Source: an uncultured Bacteroidota bacterium (GTDB taxonomy: Bacteria > Bacteroidota > Bacteroidia > Bacteroidales > GWA2-32-17). Taken from it: DNA of 53,457 nucleotides. The position numbers were made by a program, and so were the translations under genes. The notes beneath the pieces are model-generated. The model was given only the letters and a program-made list of their open reading frames with translations, did not search any database and had not been told where the DNA came from. Shown in pieces: positions 17,791-25,497 of this stretch (position 1 is the first letter of the stretch; each line of letters begins with the position of its first letter). The stretch spans positions 1 through 53,457 of the forward strand of contig CAIQJL010000143.1 of the NCBI GenBank assembly GCA_903872185.1. Reading direction: 5' to 3'.

Positions 17791-17925
17791 ATTAAATAGA
17801 TTTTTAATAAACGAAAGTAATAAATTATATTGAACCAATTTTAAAATTCCAAATTTCAAAACATTAATTTGTAAATCATAATTTTGTAAATCCTAAATAA
17901 ATAATGGTTTTTTCGCTCTAATTTT

Positions 17926-17933
17926 TAACTTTG
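17926..17933 (+). promoter_or_regulatory. -7 promoter element of the PgpH-like gene
   Basis: TAACTTTG fits TAnnTTTG, 22 bases before the ATG at 17956. No clear -33 element is at the usual spacing. Confidence 0.55.
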
Positions 17934-17955
17934 TAAGTTGTGAATAATAATTATT

Positions 17956-20070
17956 ATGAAGCAAATAATTGGATTTCTGATAAATAACCTGAAGCGAATA
18001 GGTATATTTTTCTTGTTCTTAATAGCTATTGCTTTTATCGTTTGGTTATTACCAAAAGAAACTCGTTATAAGTTTGAATATCAAAAAGGAAAACCATGGC
18101 TTCACGAGACATTAATTTCGCCGTTTGATTTTCCGATTCATAAAAATGAGAAAGAATTGAAGCATGAAAAAGATAGTATTTTACTTAATTCTCCTCCTTA
18201 TTTTTCTCAAACCGATGATGTGTTGCAAAAGCAAACAGAAGATTTTAAAATAAATTTTAACAACGTATGGGATAGTATTTATAAAGTTGATTCTACTGAA
18301 ATTTTAAAAATATTTGCTAAAACTCAAAATTCGAAAGATCTAATTTTTTCGTGGTGTAAGTCCTTATTGTCCGATATTTATAGTAATCCAGGAATTATTC
18401 AGTTTCCTGATTCCTTAAAAGAATTGCAAAAAACCGCATTAATAATTTATGTTCATAGGGGAAATGTTGAAGAAGAATTTCAGTTTAACTCTTTTCGTGA
18501 TCAATCAGATGCAATTGCTTATGCAAACAAACAGGTAAATATTCTTATAACTGATAAGTTTCAAGGTAATGCTTTAATAAATAAAATTTTTAAAGAGCTT
18601 TATTTTCCAAAATTTATTATTCCCAATACCTTTTTTGATTCCGAAACTTCTCTACTGACTAGAAGTCAAATGGTCAATAGTATTTCTTTATCAAGAGGTA
18701 TGGTGCAGTCTGGCGAAAAAATAATTTCAACAGGTGAAATTGTAACTGGCGAAAAATATAATATTCTGGAATCATTACGTAATGAATATGAGCTTGCAAC
18801 ATATAATCCTGCACTGATAATTGGTCAAACTATAGCTATTCTTGTTGGAATGTTGATGATAGTATTATTTCTTTTGAATTTTAGAAAAGATATTTTAGAG
18901 CATTTTACTAAAACATTATTTATTCTGACTTTAATCGTATTTTTTATTTTTCTCGCTCGATTTGCTCTGACATGGAATGTATTAAGTATATATTTAATTC
19001 CATTTACTTTGTTACCTATAATAATTAGGGCATTTTACGATTCGCGTTTGGCATTATTTATACACAATGTTACTATGCTGATGATAGGTTTTTTTATGCC
19101 TAATAGTTTTGAATTTGTTTTTCTACAGATAATTGCTGGTATGATGGCTATTTTTTCTTTAGCTAATGTTAGGAGACGCGGACAGTTATTCATGGCAGCA
19201 ATATTTATATTCTTAGCTTATAGTGTTGTTTATTCTGGAATTGCCGTTGTACAGGAAGGTAGTTTTGAAAGTATGCGTTGGAATAATTTTGCATGGTTTG
19301 CTGGAAACTGTCTTATGATTTTAGCAGCATATCCTTTAATCTTTATTTTTGAAAAAATATTTGGATTTCTGTCTGATGTTACATTAATGGAACTTGCTGA
19401 TACAAATCAGGGATTATTAAGAACCTTGGCAGAGAAAGCTCCTGGAACATTTCAGCATTCGATGCAAGTTGCTAATTTGGCCGAAGAAGTTATCTTTAAG
19501 ATAGGAGGGAACTCACTTCTGATTAGAGCAGGCGCACTTTATCACGATATTGGTAAAATGGGTTTGCCCCATTTTTATATAGAGAATCAGGGGCAAGGAG
19601 CAAATCCTCATGATGAAATTGATCTTGAAAAAAGTGCTGAAATTATAACTGGCCATGTTCCATATGGTATAGAAACTGCTAGAAAATTTAGATTGCCTGA
19701 GCCTGTGATCGATTTCATTAGATCGCATCATGGTAATACTAAAGTTCAGTATTTTTATAAAACCTTTATTAAGAATTTCCCAGAATCGCAGGTTGATTTA
19801 TATAAGTTTACTTATAAAGGGTTACCGCCTACTACAAAAGAAACTGCTGTATTAATGATGGCTGATGCTGTAGAGGCTTCGGCAAGAAGTTTAAAGATAT
19901 ATACTGAGCAATCAATTAATGAGCTTGTAGAAAAAATTATTAGTTACCAGTTGGAAGAAAAACAGTTTGATAATGCCGCAATTACTCTTAAAGAAATTTC
20001 TGAAGCAAAAGATATATTTAAGAAGAAACTAAAGAATATTTACCATTCGAGAATTGAATATCCTAAATAG
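17956..20070 (+). CDS. 7TM HD-domain phosphohydrolase, PgpH-like
   Basis: A 704-residue membrane protein with the 7TMR-HD layout. One N-terminal transmembrane helix (about residues 11-31) precedes an extracytoplasmic domain (about 40-275) that includes SRGMVQSGEKIISTGEIVTG. Several transmembrane helices follow (about 285-475), then a cytoplasmic HD domain. HD features are GTFQHSMQVANLAEEV, ALYHDIGKMGLPHFY (about residue 528) and IRSHHGNTKVQYFY. The best studied member, Listeria PgpH, hydrolyses cyclic di-AMP; that substrate is inferred here. The gene converges on the disrupted Crp/Fnr gene. Confidence 0.9.
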   Translation: MKQIIGFLINNLKRIGIFFLFLIAIAFIVWLLPKETRYKFEYQKGKPWLHETLISPFDFPIHKNEKELKHEKDSILLNSPPYFSQTDDVLQKQTEDFKINFNNVWDSIYKVDSTEILKIFAKTQNSKDLIFSWCKSLLSDIYSNPGIIQFPDSLKELQKTALIIYVHRGNVEEEFQFNSFRDQSDAIAYANKQVNILITDKFQGNALINKIFKELYFPKFIIPNTFFDSETSLLTRSQMVNSISLSRGMVQSGEKIISTGEIVTGEKYNILESLRNEYELATYNPALIIGQTIAILVGMLMIVLFLLNFRKDILEHFTKTLFILTLIVFFIFLARFALTWNVLSIYLIPFTLLPIIIRAFYDSRLALFIHNVTMLMIGFFMPNSFEFVFLQIIAGMMAIFSLANVRRRGQLFMAAIFIFLAYSVVYSGIAVVQEGSFESMRWNNFAWFAGNCLMILAAYPLIFIFEKIFGFLSDVTLMELADTNQGLLRTLAEKAPGTFQHSMQVANLAEEVIFKIGGNSLLIRAGALYHDIGKMGLPHFYIENQGQGANPHDEIDLEKSAEIITGHVPYGIETARKFRLPEPVIDFIRSHHGNTKVQYFYKTFIKNFPESQVDLYKFTYKGLPPTTKETAVLMMADAVEASARSLKIYTEQSINELVEKIISYQLEEKQFDNAAITLKEISEAKDIFKKKLKNIYHSRIEYPK

Positions 20071-20090
20071 AGTTAAAACGAAGATATATC

Positions 20091-20726
20091 TTATCCGTGT
20101 TTGCTTATCCGTTTTAATGTATCAATATTTAAAATTTCAATTTTTTTCCCATCAGTTTTAATAATCCCTTCTTTATCAAATTTTGATAAGGTATTAATTA
20201 TATTTTCCTGCGAACATCCTGCAAATTCAGATAGTTCTTTCCTAGAAAGAGGTAAAGTAAAACTTTGAGATTTAAAAATTTCTTCAGACAAAAAAATAAT
20301 TACGTCTGCAATTCTGCCTACAACTTGTTTGTTAGTTCTGTTTATATAGAACTGAGTTATTTTCTCGAGTTTCTCAACAACCAGTTTCTGAATAAATCCC
20401 GATAACTCATTATTGTTTTGAAGTATTATTTTTAGAGAATTAATTTCAATTAAATATATTTCGCAATCTTCAATTGCTACAATTGAATAATTACAGATAT
20501 CACTTTTATAAACGAACTCGCTTCCAATAATTGAGTTTTCCTTTTTTATTGAAAGAATAGTCTTTTTTCCAGATTCATTTTCATGACATATTTTAACTTT
20601 TCCTTTACATATATTTATAATATGTGTAAAAATATTTCCTTGTTTAAATATGTTTTCATTCTTCTTAAATTTTAGTTTCAATACATTTTTAAGCAGAATA
20701 TTTTCAGAATTATTTAATCTAAAGAA
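20091..20726 (-). pseudogene. Crp/Fnr-family regulator, 3' part cut off by an IS insertion
   Basis: The open frame encodes the cNMP-binding-like domain (KKNENIFKQGNIFTHIINIC onward) and a winged helix-turn-helix (LPLSRKELSEFAGCSQENII, then LSKFDKEGIIKTDGKKIEIL). The frame stays open upstream of the first possible start, a TTG at 20681, encoding FFRLNNSENILLKNVLKLKF, typical of the stretch before the beta-barrel in this family. It then runs into the IS200-type element. The missing N-terminus is at 21252-21332. Joining codon 21252-21254 to codon 20724-20726 restores one frame of about 238 residues. A shortened regulator might still be made from the TTG, but no normal start or promoter remains. 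Confidence 0.85.
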
Positions 20727-20728
20727 TT

Positions 20729-20748
20729 CCTCGCAGCTTGCTGCGGGG
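20729..20748. repeat. left-end hairpin of the IS200-type element
   Basis: CCTCGCAGCTTGCTGCGGGG, with stem GCAGC/GCTGC. It is identical to the right-end copy at 21230-21249 and in the same orientation. Confidence 0.85.
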
Positions 20749-20772
20749 TCAAAAAAAATGTAGCTTTGCTAT

Positions 20773-21216
20773 GTGGGAGAGCATATCATAAAACGGCATA
20801 ATAAAAGTTTGATGTTATATCATGTGGTTTGCCCAGCAAAGTATCGAAGAAAAATATTTACAGAAAAAGTAGAATCAACATTAAAGTTATTATGTCAAAG
20901 AATCGGTGAGTGTTATGAAATGTATTTTATAGAGATAGGAAGCGATGAAGATCATGTCCATTTTTTAGTTCAAAGTGTCCCAATGATGCAGCCTTCGCAT
21001 ATGGTACAAATAATAAAAAGTATTACTGCCAGAGAGTTATTTAAGTCTCATCCAGAAATAAAGAAATTGTTATGGGGCGGAGCATTATGGACATCTGGTT
21101 ATTATATAAATACAGTTGGTCAATTTGCAAATGAGTCTGTAATAAAAGAATATGTTCAAAATCAAGGAAAGCAGTATAGGCAAATCTATCGTGGACAATT
21201 GAGGCTATTCGAGTAA
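20773..21216 (+). CDS. tnpA: IS200/IS605-family transposase TnpA (Y1 HUH)
   Basis: A 147-residue Y1 transposase. The HUH motif is HVH at residues 61-63 in DEDHVHFLVQ. The nucleophile is most likely Tyr127 in IKEYVQNQG, matching the helix that carries the catalytic Tyr in IS608 TnpA. N-terminal LYHVVCPAKYRRKIF and WTSGYYINTVG are family signatures. The enzyme cuts and joins single-stranded DNA at hairpin ends in a peel-and-paste cycle. The start is a GTG at 20773; a stop lies four codons upstream, so no longer start exists. Length equals that of intact IS200-type TnpA, so the element may still be active. Confidence 0.93.
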   Translation: MGEHIIKRHNKSLMLYHVVCPAKYRRKIFTEKVESTLKLLCQRIGECYEMYFIEIGSDEDHVHFLVQSVPMMQPSHMVQIIKSITARELFKSHPEIKKLLWGGALWTSGYYINTVGQFANESVIKEYVQNQGKQYRQIYRGQLRLFE

Positions 21217-21229
21217 TTTTTATTTGATA

Positions 21230-21249
21230 CCTCGCAGCTTGCTGCGGGG
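21230..21249. repeat. right-end hairpin of the IS200-type element
   Basis: The second identical copy of CCTCGCAGCTTGCTGCGGGG, preceded by TTTGATA and followed by TA. It marks the right end of the element. Confidence 0.85.
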
Positions 21250-21251
21250 TA

Positions 21252-21332
21252 GTTCATTTTATTCAGTTCTTTTATCCTATTTAATAAACAATCAAAATTA
21301 TCGCAAGTACCACTGCAAAAATCACTTGTCAT
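21252..21332 (-). pseudogene. Crp/Fnr-family regulator, 5' part beyond the IS
   Basis: From ATG 21332 the frame encodes MTSDFCSGTCDNFDCLLNRI followed by KELNKMN, 27 codons up to the IS junction. The Cys pattern (C6-x3-C10-x4-C15) is the kind of N-terminal Cys cluster seen in FNR-type redox sensors, though whether it binds a cluster is inference. Past the junction the frame enters the IS and stops within about 15 codons. The minus-strand element TATATTTG at 21425-21432 may be its -7 box. Confidence 0.75.
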
Positions 21333-21370
21333 TTTAGCGAATTATTTTATATGTTTTTTTGTAGCGAAAA

Positions 21371-21468
21371 ATATGTAATATTTCATATAATAATCTGAAC
21401 TATTCATATAGTTTATTTTGATTGCAAATATACAAAACAATTTATATTTGTCTACTAATTCTATAGAC
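21371..21468. promoter_or_regulatory. divergent control region with candidate operators
   Basis: Between the disrupted regulator and the operon are several candidate sites. There is a dyad ATATG-N8-CATAT (21371-21388) and a direct repeat TTCATATA (21382-21389, 21403-21410; 21-bp pitch, two helical turns). There is also an imperfect dyad GTCTA-N9-TAGAC (21450-21468) placed just after the -7 element of the operon. One of these may be a site for the Crp/Fnr protein or the Rrf2 protein encoded at 29160; binding is not shown. Confidence 0.35.
21416..21450 (+). promoter_or_regulatory. promoter of the ABC ATPase-GTPase-desulfurase operon
   Basis: TTTTG (21416-21420) and TTG (21422-21424) precede the -7 box TATATTTG (21443-21450), with an 18-base spacer from the second. 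The leader is about 40 bases to the ATG at 21496. A minus-strand -7-like element, TATATTTG at 21425-21432, overlaps it for the divergent regulator gene. Confidence 0.65.
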
Positions 21469-21495
21469 TAAATAGTTTAATTAAATATATACAAA

Positions 21496-22302
21496 ATGGA
21501 AATCAAAAAAATTACAATCCGAGGTGGTATCGGAAAAGATGGTGAACGTGAAAAGGTTCAGGAATTTGAGTTAAAAATGGGTGATATTATTAGTATTGTT
21601 GGACCAACAGGTTGTGGTAAAACTACACTTATTAATGATATCGAGTTGTTTGCTAATTACAACACTCCGTCACAACGTCAGATATTAATTAATGACGAGC
21701 CAATTCCAGATGACTTTTCATTCGATCCTTCAAAGCATCCAATTGCTTTAATTTCTCAGCATACTAACTTTTTGTCAGATTTACCGGTAGGCGAATTCTT
21801 AACAATTCATGCTGCTGTTCGTGGAGCAGAAAATGCTGAAAATATTATTGAAGAAACTTTAGATTTTGCAAACCAGCTAACAGGCGAATCAATAAATAGA
21901 CTAACTGGAATGACTGAACTTTCAGGTGGCCAAACCCGTTCATTACTAATTGCAGATGCTGTTATTATTGGTAATTCGCCAATTATTCTTTTAGACGAAA
22001 TTGAAAATGCTGGTATCCACAGAACAAAAGCATTAGAATTATTAAAAAAATACGATAAGATTTTTGTTTTTGTAACACATGACGCAAGAATTGCTTTGTT
22101 ATCTGATTTCAGAATTATTATGAAACAAGGTGCAATGCAAAAAGTAATTTATACTGGAATAGAAGAACGAAGAGCAGCTCAGGAACTAAAAAAGATTGAT
22201 GATGTTATGCTTGAATTCCGGAGATTAATTCGTGCTGGTGAAGAAATTACTGAACCAGTATTCAATGAAAATATTAAAAATTTGGTATATAATAACATTT
22301 AA
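21496..22302 (+). CDS. soluble ABC-type ATPase of an uncharacterised operon
   Basis: A 268-residue ABC ATPase domain. Walker A is GPTGCGKTT (residues 36-44), the signature is LSGGQ (about 141-145), Walker B is IILLDEIENAG (about 162-172), and the switch His is in VFVTHDARIALLSD. The D-loop reads ENAG, not the usual PTNALD of transporters. No membrane partner gene is next to it. It therefore probably works as a soluble energising ATPase, as in SufC-like or methyl-CoM-reductase-activation-type proteins, rather than in transport. It opens a five-gene operon with a GTPase, a cysteine desulfurase and a Fe-S protein, pointing to cofactor assembly. The exact function is unknown. Confidence 0.8.
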   Translation: MEIKKITIRGGIGKDGEREKVQEFELKMGDIISIVGPTGCGKTTLINDIELFANYNTPSQRQILINDEPIPDDFSFDPSKHPIALISQHTNFLSDLPVGEFLTIHAAVRGAENAENIIEETLDFANQLTGESINRLTGMTELSGGQTRSLLIADAVIIGNSPIILLDEIENAGIHRTKALELLKKYDKIFVFVTHDARIALLSDFRIIMKQGAMQKVIYTGIEERRAAQELKKIDDVMLEFRRLIRAGEEITEPVFNENIKNLVYNNI

Positions 22303-22313
22303 CAAATAAAAAA

Positions 22314-23015
22314 ATGAAATTAGTAATATTTGCAGGACCGCCAACATGCGGAAAAACAACAGTAATTCGTCAGGTAATTAAAAGAATGGAAGTAAAAAAG
22401 CTTAAAACAGCTTATATAAAAATAGATGTTCTTTATGCTGACGAAGATGAAATGATAAATAAAGAATTTGGAATTCCAACAAAGAAAATATATTCAGGCG
22501 AACTTTGTCCAGATCATTGCAACGTAGTTGTATTAGACGAAGCTGTTGAGTGGGCAGAAAGAGAAGGTGCTGAATTTTTATTTGTAGAAACAGCTGGTTT
22601 ATGTTTACGTTGTTCTCCATATGTAGAAAATTCTTTGGGTATTGTTGTGTTAGAAGCAACAAGTGGTATGAATTTACCAAGAAAAATTGGACCAATGTTA
22701 ACCTTAGCTGATATCAGTGTAATTACAAAAATCGATTTAATTTCTCAGGCAGAACGTGAAGTATTCAGATACAGAGTTCTTCAGGCTGCAAAAGATATTA
22801 CGGTTGTTGAAAGTAATGCTCTTTACGGAATTGGAATTGATCCAATTGTAAAACAAATAGAAAAAGTTCAACATATTGATTTCCCAATGTTCTTAAAAGG
22901 AAATCCACCTGTTGGTACATGTACCATTTGTGTGGGTAAAAAAGAAATTGGAGCAAAAAATCACTTTGGAGTTTTAAGAACTCTTGATTCAGATTTATTT
23001 TATGTTGGAGAATAA
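22314..23015 (+). CDS. SIMIBI-class GTPase with CxxC motifs (HypB/UreG/CobW-like)
   Basis: A 233-residue P-loop protein. Walker A is GPPTCGKTT (residues 8-16), the switch region is ETAGLCLRCSPY (about 90-101), and the base-recognition motif is TKID (about 138). Two Cys pairs stand out: CLRC in the switch region and CTIC (residues 203 and 206) near the C-terminus, both suited to binding a metal or Fe-S cluster. HypB and UreG are GTPases that insert nickel; CobW-type proteins handle other metals. This protein fits the same class but I cannot name its target. It lies 11 bases after the ATPase gene and overlaps the desulfurase start by 14 bases. Confidence 0.78.
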   Translation: MKLVIFAGPPTCGKTTVIRQVIKRMEVKKLKTAYIKIDVLYADEDEMINKEFGIPTKKIYSGELCPDHCNVVVLDEAVEWAEREGAEFLFVETAGLCLRCSPYVENSLGIVVLEATSGMNLPRKIGPMLTLADISVITKIDLISQAEREVFRYRVLQAAKDITVVESNALYGIGIDPIVKQIEKVQHIDFPMFLKGNPPVGTCTICVGKKEIGAKNHFGVLRTLDSDLFYVGE

Positions 23016-24168
23016 TAAAATATATTTTGATAATGCAGCAACAACACCACTGGATCCAGTGGTGTTGGATGCTATGATGCCTTATCTTACAAAATCCTTT
23101 GGAAATCCATCTAGTTTGCATTCATTTGGAACCGATACAAAAGATACTTTAGAAAATTGTAGAAATAAATTTGCAGGTTTTATTGGTGCTACAGGTGATG
23201 AGATTGTTTTTACATCAAGTGGTACCGAGTCAAATAATTTTGCTTTAAAAGGGATTGCATTTGCAAACCGTAAAAAAGGTAATCATATAATTGTTTCATG
23301 TATTGAGCATGACTGTGTACTTGAATCATGCAAATGGCTGGAAGATCAAGGGTTTTTTATAACATATCTCCCTGTTAATAATTATGGACAGGTTGAGTTA
23401 GAAACATTAAGAAAATTTATTACTCCAAAAACAATTTTAGTTTCTGTAATGCATGCCAATAATGAAATTGGTACAATTCAAGATATAACAGAAATTGGAA
23501 AAATATGTAAAGAGAAAAATATTTATTTTCACTCAGATGCATGTCAGAGTTTTGGTAAAGTACCCATTGATGTTAACAAAATGAATATTGATTTACTTAC
23601 TTTAAATTCTCATAAGATTTTCGGACCAAAAGGTGTAGGTGCATTATACATTAGAAATGGTGTGCAAATTACTCCATGGTTACATGGTGGTGGTCAGGAA
23701 AAAGGATTCAGATCATCAACCGAGAATCTTGCTGGAATAGTTGGTTTTGTTGAAGCAGCAGATATTTGTATGGTTGATTTTGAAATGGAAGTTAAAAAAG
23801 TAACAAAACTCAGAGATAAATTGATTGAAAATATTTTAACTTCTATTGATGGTTCTTATTTGAATGGCCATCCTACTATTCGTTTATCTAATAATATTAA
23901 TATTGGAATTAATGGTTTGGAAGGTGAAACTATCAGACTTTTGTTATTATTAGATGGAGAAGGAATTGCTGTTTCTGCAGGTTCTGCTTGTTCTTCAAAT
24001 AAAAACAGTAGTGCTTCTCATGTATTGATGGCAATAGGAAAAAATCAGTTCGAAGCACGAGGATCAGTTAGAATTAGCTTAGGAAGATTCAATACCGAAG
24101 CCGAAATTGAAGAATTTACTTCAATATTCAAACAGTGTGTTATGAAATTAAACCCAATATTTACTTAG
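23002..24168 (+). CDS. cysteine desulfurase, IscS/NifS class
   Basis: A 388-residue PLP enzyme that removes sulfur (or selenium) from cysteine (or selenocysteine). Family motifs are IYFDNAATTPLDPVVLDAM, SSGTESNNFALKGIAFAN and IEHDCVLESCKWL. The PLP Lys is in LNSHKIFGPKGVGALYIR (about residue 204), and the catalytic Cys loop is VSAGSACSSNKNSSASHVLM (Cys about residue 330). The long flexible Cys loop is that of group I. The start is ATG 23002, inside the GTPase 3' end; an in-frame TTG at 22984 is less likely. The setting suggests a dedicated desulfurase for this operon. Selenium delivery to SelD, encoded nearby, is a possible role. Confidence 0.92.
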   Translation: MLENNKIYFDNAATTPLDPVVLDAMMPYLTKSFGNPSSLHSFGTDTKDTLENCRNKFAGFIGATGDEIVFTSSGTESNNFALKGIAFANRKKGNHIIVSCIEHDCVLESCKWLEDQGFFITYLPVNNYGQVELETLRKFITPKTILVSVMHANNEIGTIQDITEIGKICKEKNIYFHSDACQSFGKVPIDVNKMNIDLLTLNSHKIFGPKGVGALYIRNGVQITPWLHGGGQEKGFRSSTENLAGIVGFVEAADICMVDFEMEVKKVTKLRDKLIENILTSIDGSYLNGHPTIRLSNNINIGINGLEGETIRLLLLLDGEGIAVSAGSACSSNKNSSASHVLMAIGKNQFEARGSVRISLGRFNTEAEIEEFTSIFKQCVMKLNPIFT

Positions 24169-24193
24169 TAATTAACTTTAAAAAAGAAATAAA

Positions 24194-24883
24194 ATGAACG
24201 AAACATTAACAAAGTTTGACCAGATTATGGAAAAGCTTCCAAAATTAGATTGTGGAGCTTGCGGTACAAAAACTTGTGAAGAATTTGCAAAAATTGTAGA
24301 AAAAAATGAAGATGAATTAAAAAAATGTATTCATATTTCAAATAAAACAAAAGAAAAATCAGCTCATGCATCATGCTTGGGTTGCGCATCTGAAGGACTT
24401 GGCGACAAAATTGGTTGGAAAGATCAATTAGGTCGTGATTTTGATTTTGTGTTAGATTGTTTCGAAAACGAACTTGGCCCAAGAGAAACAATGTTACCTT
24501 ATAATCCAACTTTAGTAAAAGAGCTTGGTGTAAAAAAAGGTGATGTTATGATTGGTCGCCCCATGGGAATGTCATGCGGTTGCCCAATAACACATTGTGG
24601 AATTGTGACTGATGTTGATGCACGTAATGGTGTTATTAATTGGTGCGTTACTGGTCCTTTAAAACCACGTTCAGAAGGATTCATTGATATTGGATATTAT
24701 GTTGCACAAGCTTATGATGGCGTAATTAAAGAGTCTAAAACCGAAATTAAATTAGGTATGCGTTACTGGTTTTTACCTCGTCGTTGTATGTTACAATGGA
24801 GACATAGTGGTCTAGTAAATTCAATAGTTAAACAAAAAGACGGAAGTCTTAAGATTAGAATTGAAGGTTTATTTATTGGATAA
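24194..24883 (+). CDS. Fe-S cluster protein of unknown function
   Basis: A 229-residue protein. The N-terminus has a four-Cys motif C20-x2-C23-x4-C28-x16-C45 (LDCGACGTKTCEEFAKIVEK region), the [4Fe-4S] pattern of the FeS domain in RnfB, corrinoid Fe-S proteins and some hydrogenase-linked proteins. More Cys follow in SCLGCASEGLGDK, MSCGCPITHCGIV, INWCVTG and PRRCMLQWRH, so a second metal site is likely. The C-terminal two thirds (GRPMGMSCGCPITH, FIDIGYYVAQAYDGVIKESK) is a domain I do not recognise. It lies 25 bases after the desulfurase gene and may be the acceptor, scaffold or target of the system. Confidence 0.7.
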   Translation: MNETLTKFDQIMEKLPKLDCGACGTKTCEEFAKIVEKNEDELKKCIHISNKTKEKSAHASCLGCASEGLGDKIGWKDQLGRDFDFVLDCFENELGPRETMLPYNPTLVKELGVKKGDVMIGRPMGMSCGCPITHCGIVTDVDARNGVINWCVTGPLKPRSEGFIDIGYYVAQAYDGVIKESKTEIKLGMRYWFLPRRCMLQWRHSGLVNSIVKQKDGSLKIRIEGLFIG

Positions 24884-24893
24884 TAAAAGTTAA

Positions 24894-25487
24894 ATGATAA
24901 AAATTGATTCTTTGGAGAAATTTCTTAATGTAATTAATGATGTTAATTCTGATGTGTTATATAATAGAATTGATATTATTGATGTGTTGTATAATAATAT
25001 TGATTTAATCAAAAGTAAAGAAATATTGCAAGTTGTTAAAGAAAATCATACTACTGATAAATCAATTTATCAGAGAATAGAACTAAATAATAATTTTTGT
25101 TCTGTATATGCAATGGTATGGTTTCCTGGTGTTGGTAGCGCAATTCATGAGCATAAAAATTTCAAAGGTGTAGTAAAAGTTATTCATGGTGAACTAACAG
25201 AAAGAAATTTTAATGAGAAGGAGGGTCAATTAACTTTTGTGAATAAAGTAATTTTAAATGTAGGTGAAAAAGTAATTGAGAAAAAGTACAGTATTCATGA
25301 CTTTATAAATAATTCTAATACTGAATCTGCTATTACATTACATGTTTATTATCCAAGAACTTTGAATCTTGAAGGTACCAGAATATTTAATTTCGAAGAT
25401 AAAAAAATCGGAATTTTAAAATCCTCTGCAAAAGCTACTTCATGGAATTTGGCCGCTGAGCATTTCGAAAGAATTTATTCTTATTAA
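24894..25487 (+). CDS. cysteine dioxygenase-like cupin protein
   Basis: A 197-residue protein resembling cysteine dioxygenase type I. The iron-ligand pattern is H85-E-H87 in WFPGVGSAIHEHKNFKGVVK, followed by VIHGELTERNF, and H150 in ITLHVYYPRTLNLEG, comparable to His86, His88 and His140 of the rat enzyme. Such enzymes oxidise cysteine to cysteine sulfinate with O2. It is the last gene of the operon, ten bases after the Fe-S protein gene, and ends before a strong terminator. An O2-using thiol dioxygenase next to probable O2-sensitive Fe-S proteins suggests control of thiol level or O2. Activity on another thiol is possible. Confidence 0.78.
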   Translation: MIKIDSLEKFLNVINDVNSDVLYNRIDIIDVLYNNIDLIKSKEILQVVKENHTTDKSIYQRIELNNNFCSVYAMVWFPGVGSAIHEHKNFKGVVKVIHGELTERNFNEKEGQLTFVNKVILNVGEKVIEKKYSIHDFINNSNTESAITLHVYYPRTLNLEGTRIFNFEDKKIGILKSSAKATSWNLAAEHFERIYSY

Positions 25488-25497
25488 AAAATTAGTT

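Larger units (their letters stand above)
20727..21251 (+). mobile_element. IS200/IS605-type insertion element, single transposase gene
   Basis: About 525 bp, bounded by two identical 20-base sequences (CCTCGCAGCTTGCTGCGGGG at 20729-20748 and 21230-21249). Each contains a GCAGC-TT-GCTGC hairpin, as expected of IS200/IS605 ends recognised as single-strand structures. There is no target duplication, which fits this family. The boundaries are set by restoration of the interrupted Crp/Fnr frame and are uncertain by one base because an A is shared. There is no tnpB accessory gene. The identical ends suggest a fairly recent insertion. Confidence 0.85.

Noticed and set aside
20091-20681. An intact 196-residue Crp/Fnr protein starting at the TTG at 20681
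   Set aside because: The frame continues upstream with family-like sequence and its N-terminus lies beyond the IS; the TTG is an internal codon.
20729-21249. The two CCTCGCAGCTTGCTGCGGGG copies as a CRISPR-like or tandem repeat
   Set aside because: They flank a Y1 transposase gene at IS200-type distance and each has a small hairpin, so they are element ends.
21496-22302. ATPase subunit of an ABC transporter
   Set aside because: No permease or binding protein gene is near, and the D-loop and operon partners point to a soluble role.
22402-23121. Minus-strand open frames opposite the GTPase and desulfurase genes
   Set aside because: Low-complexity Leu/Gln/His-rich translations antisense to conserved genes; no start signals.
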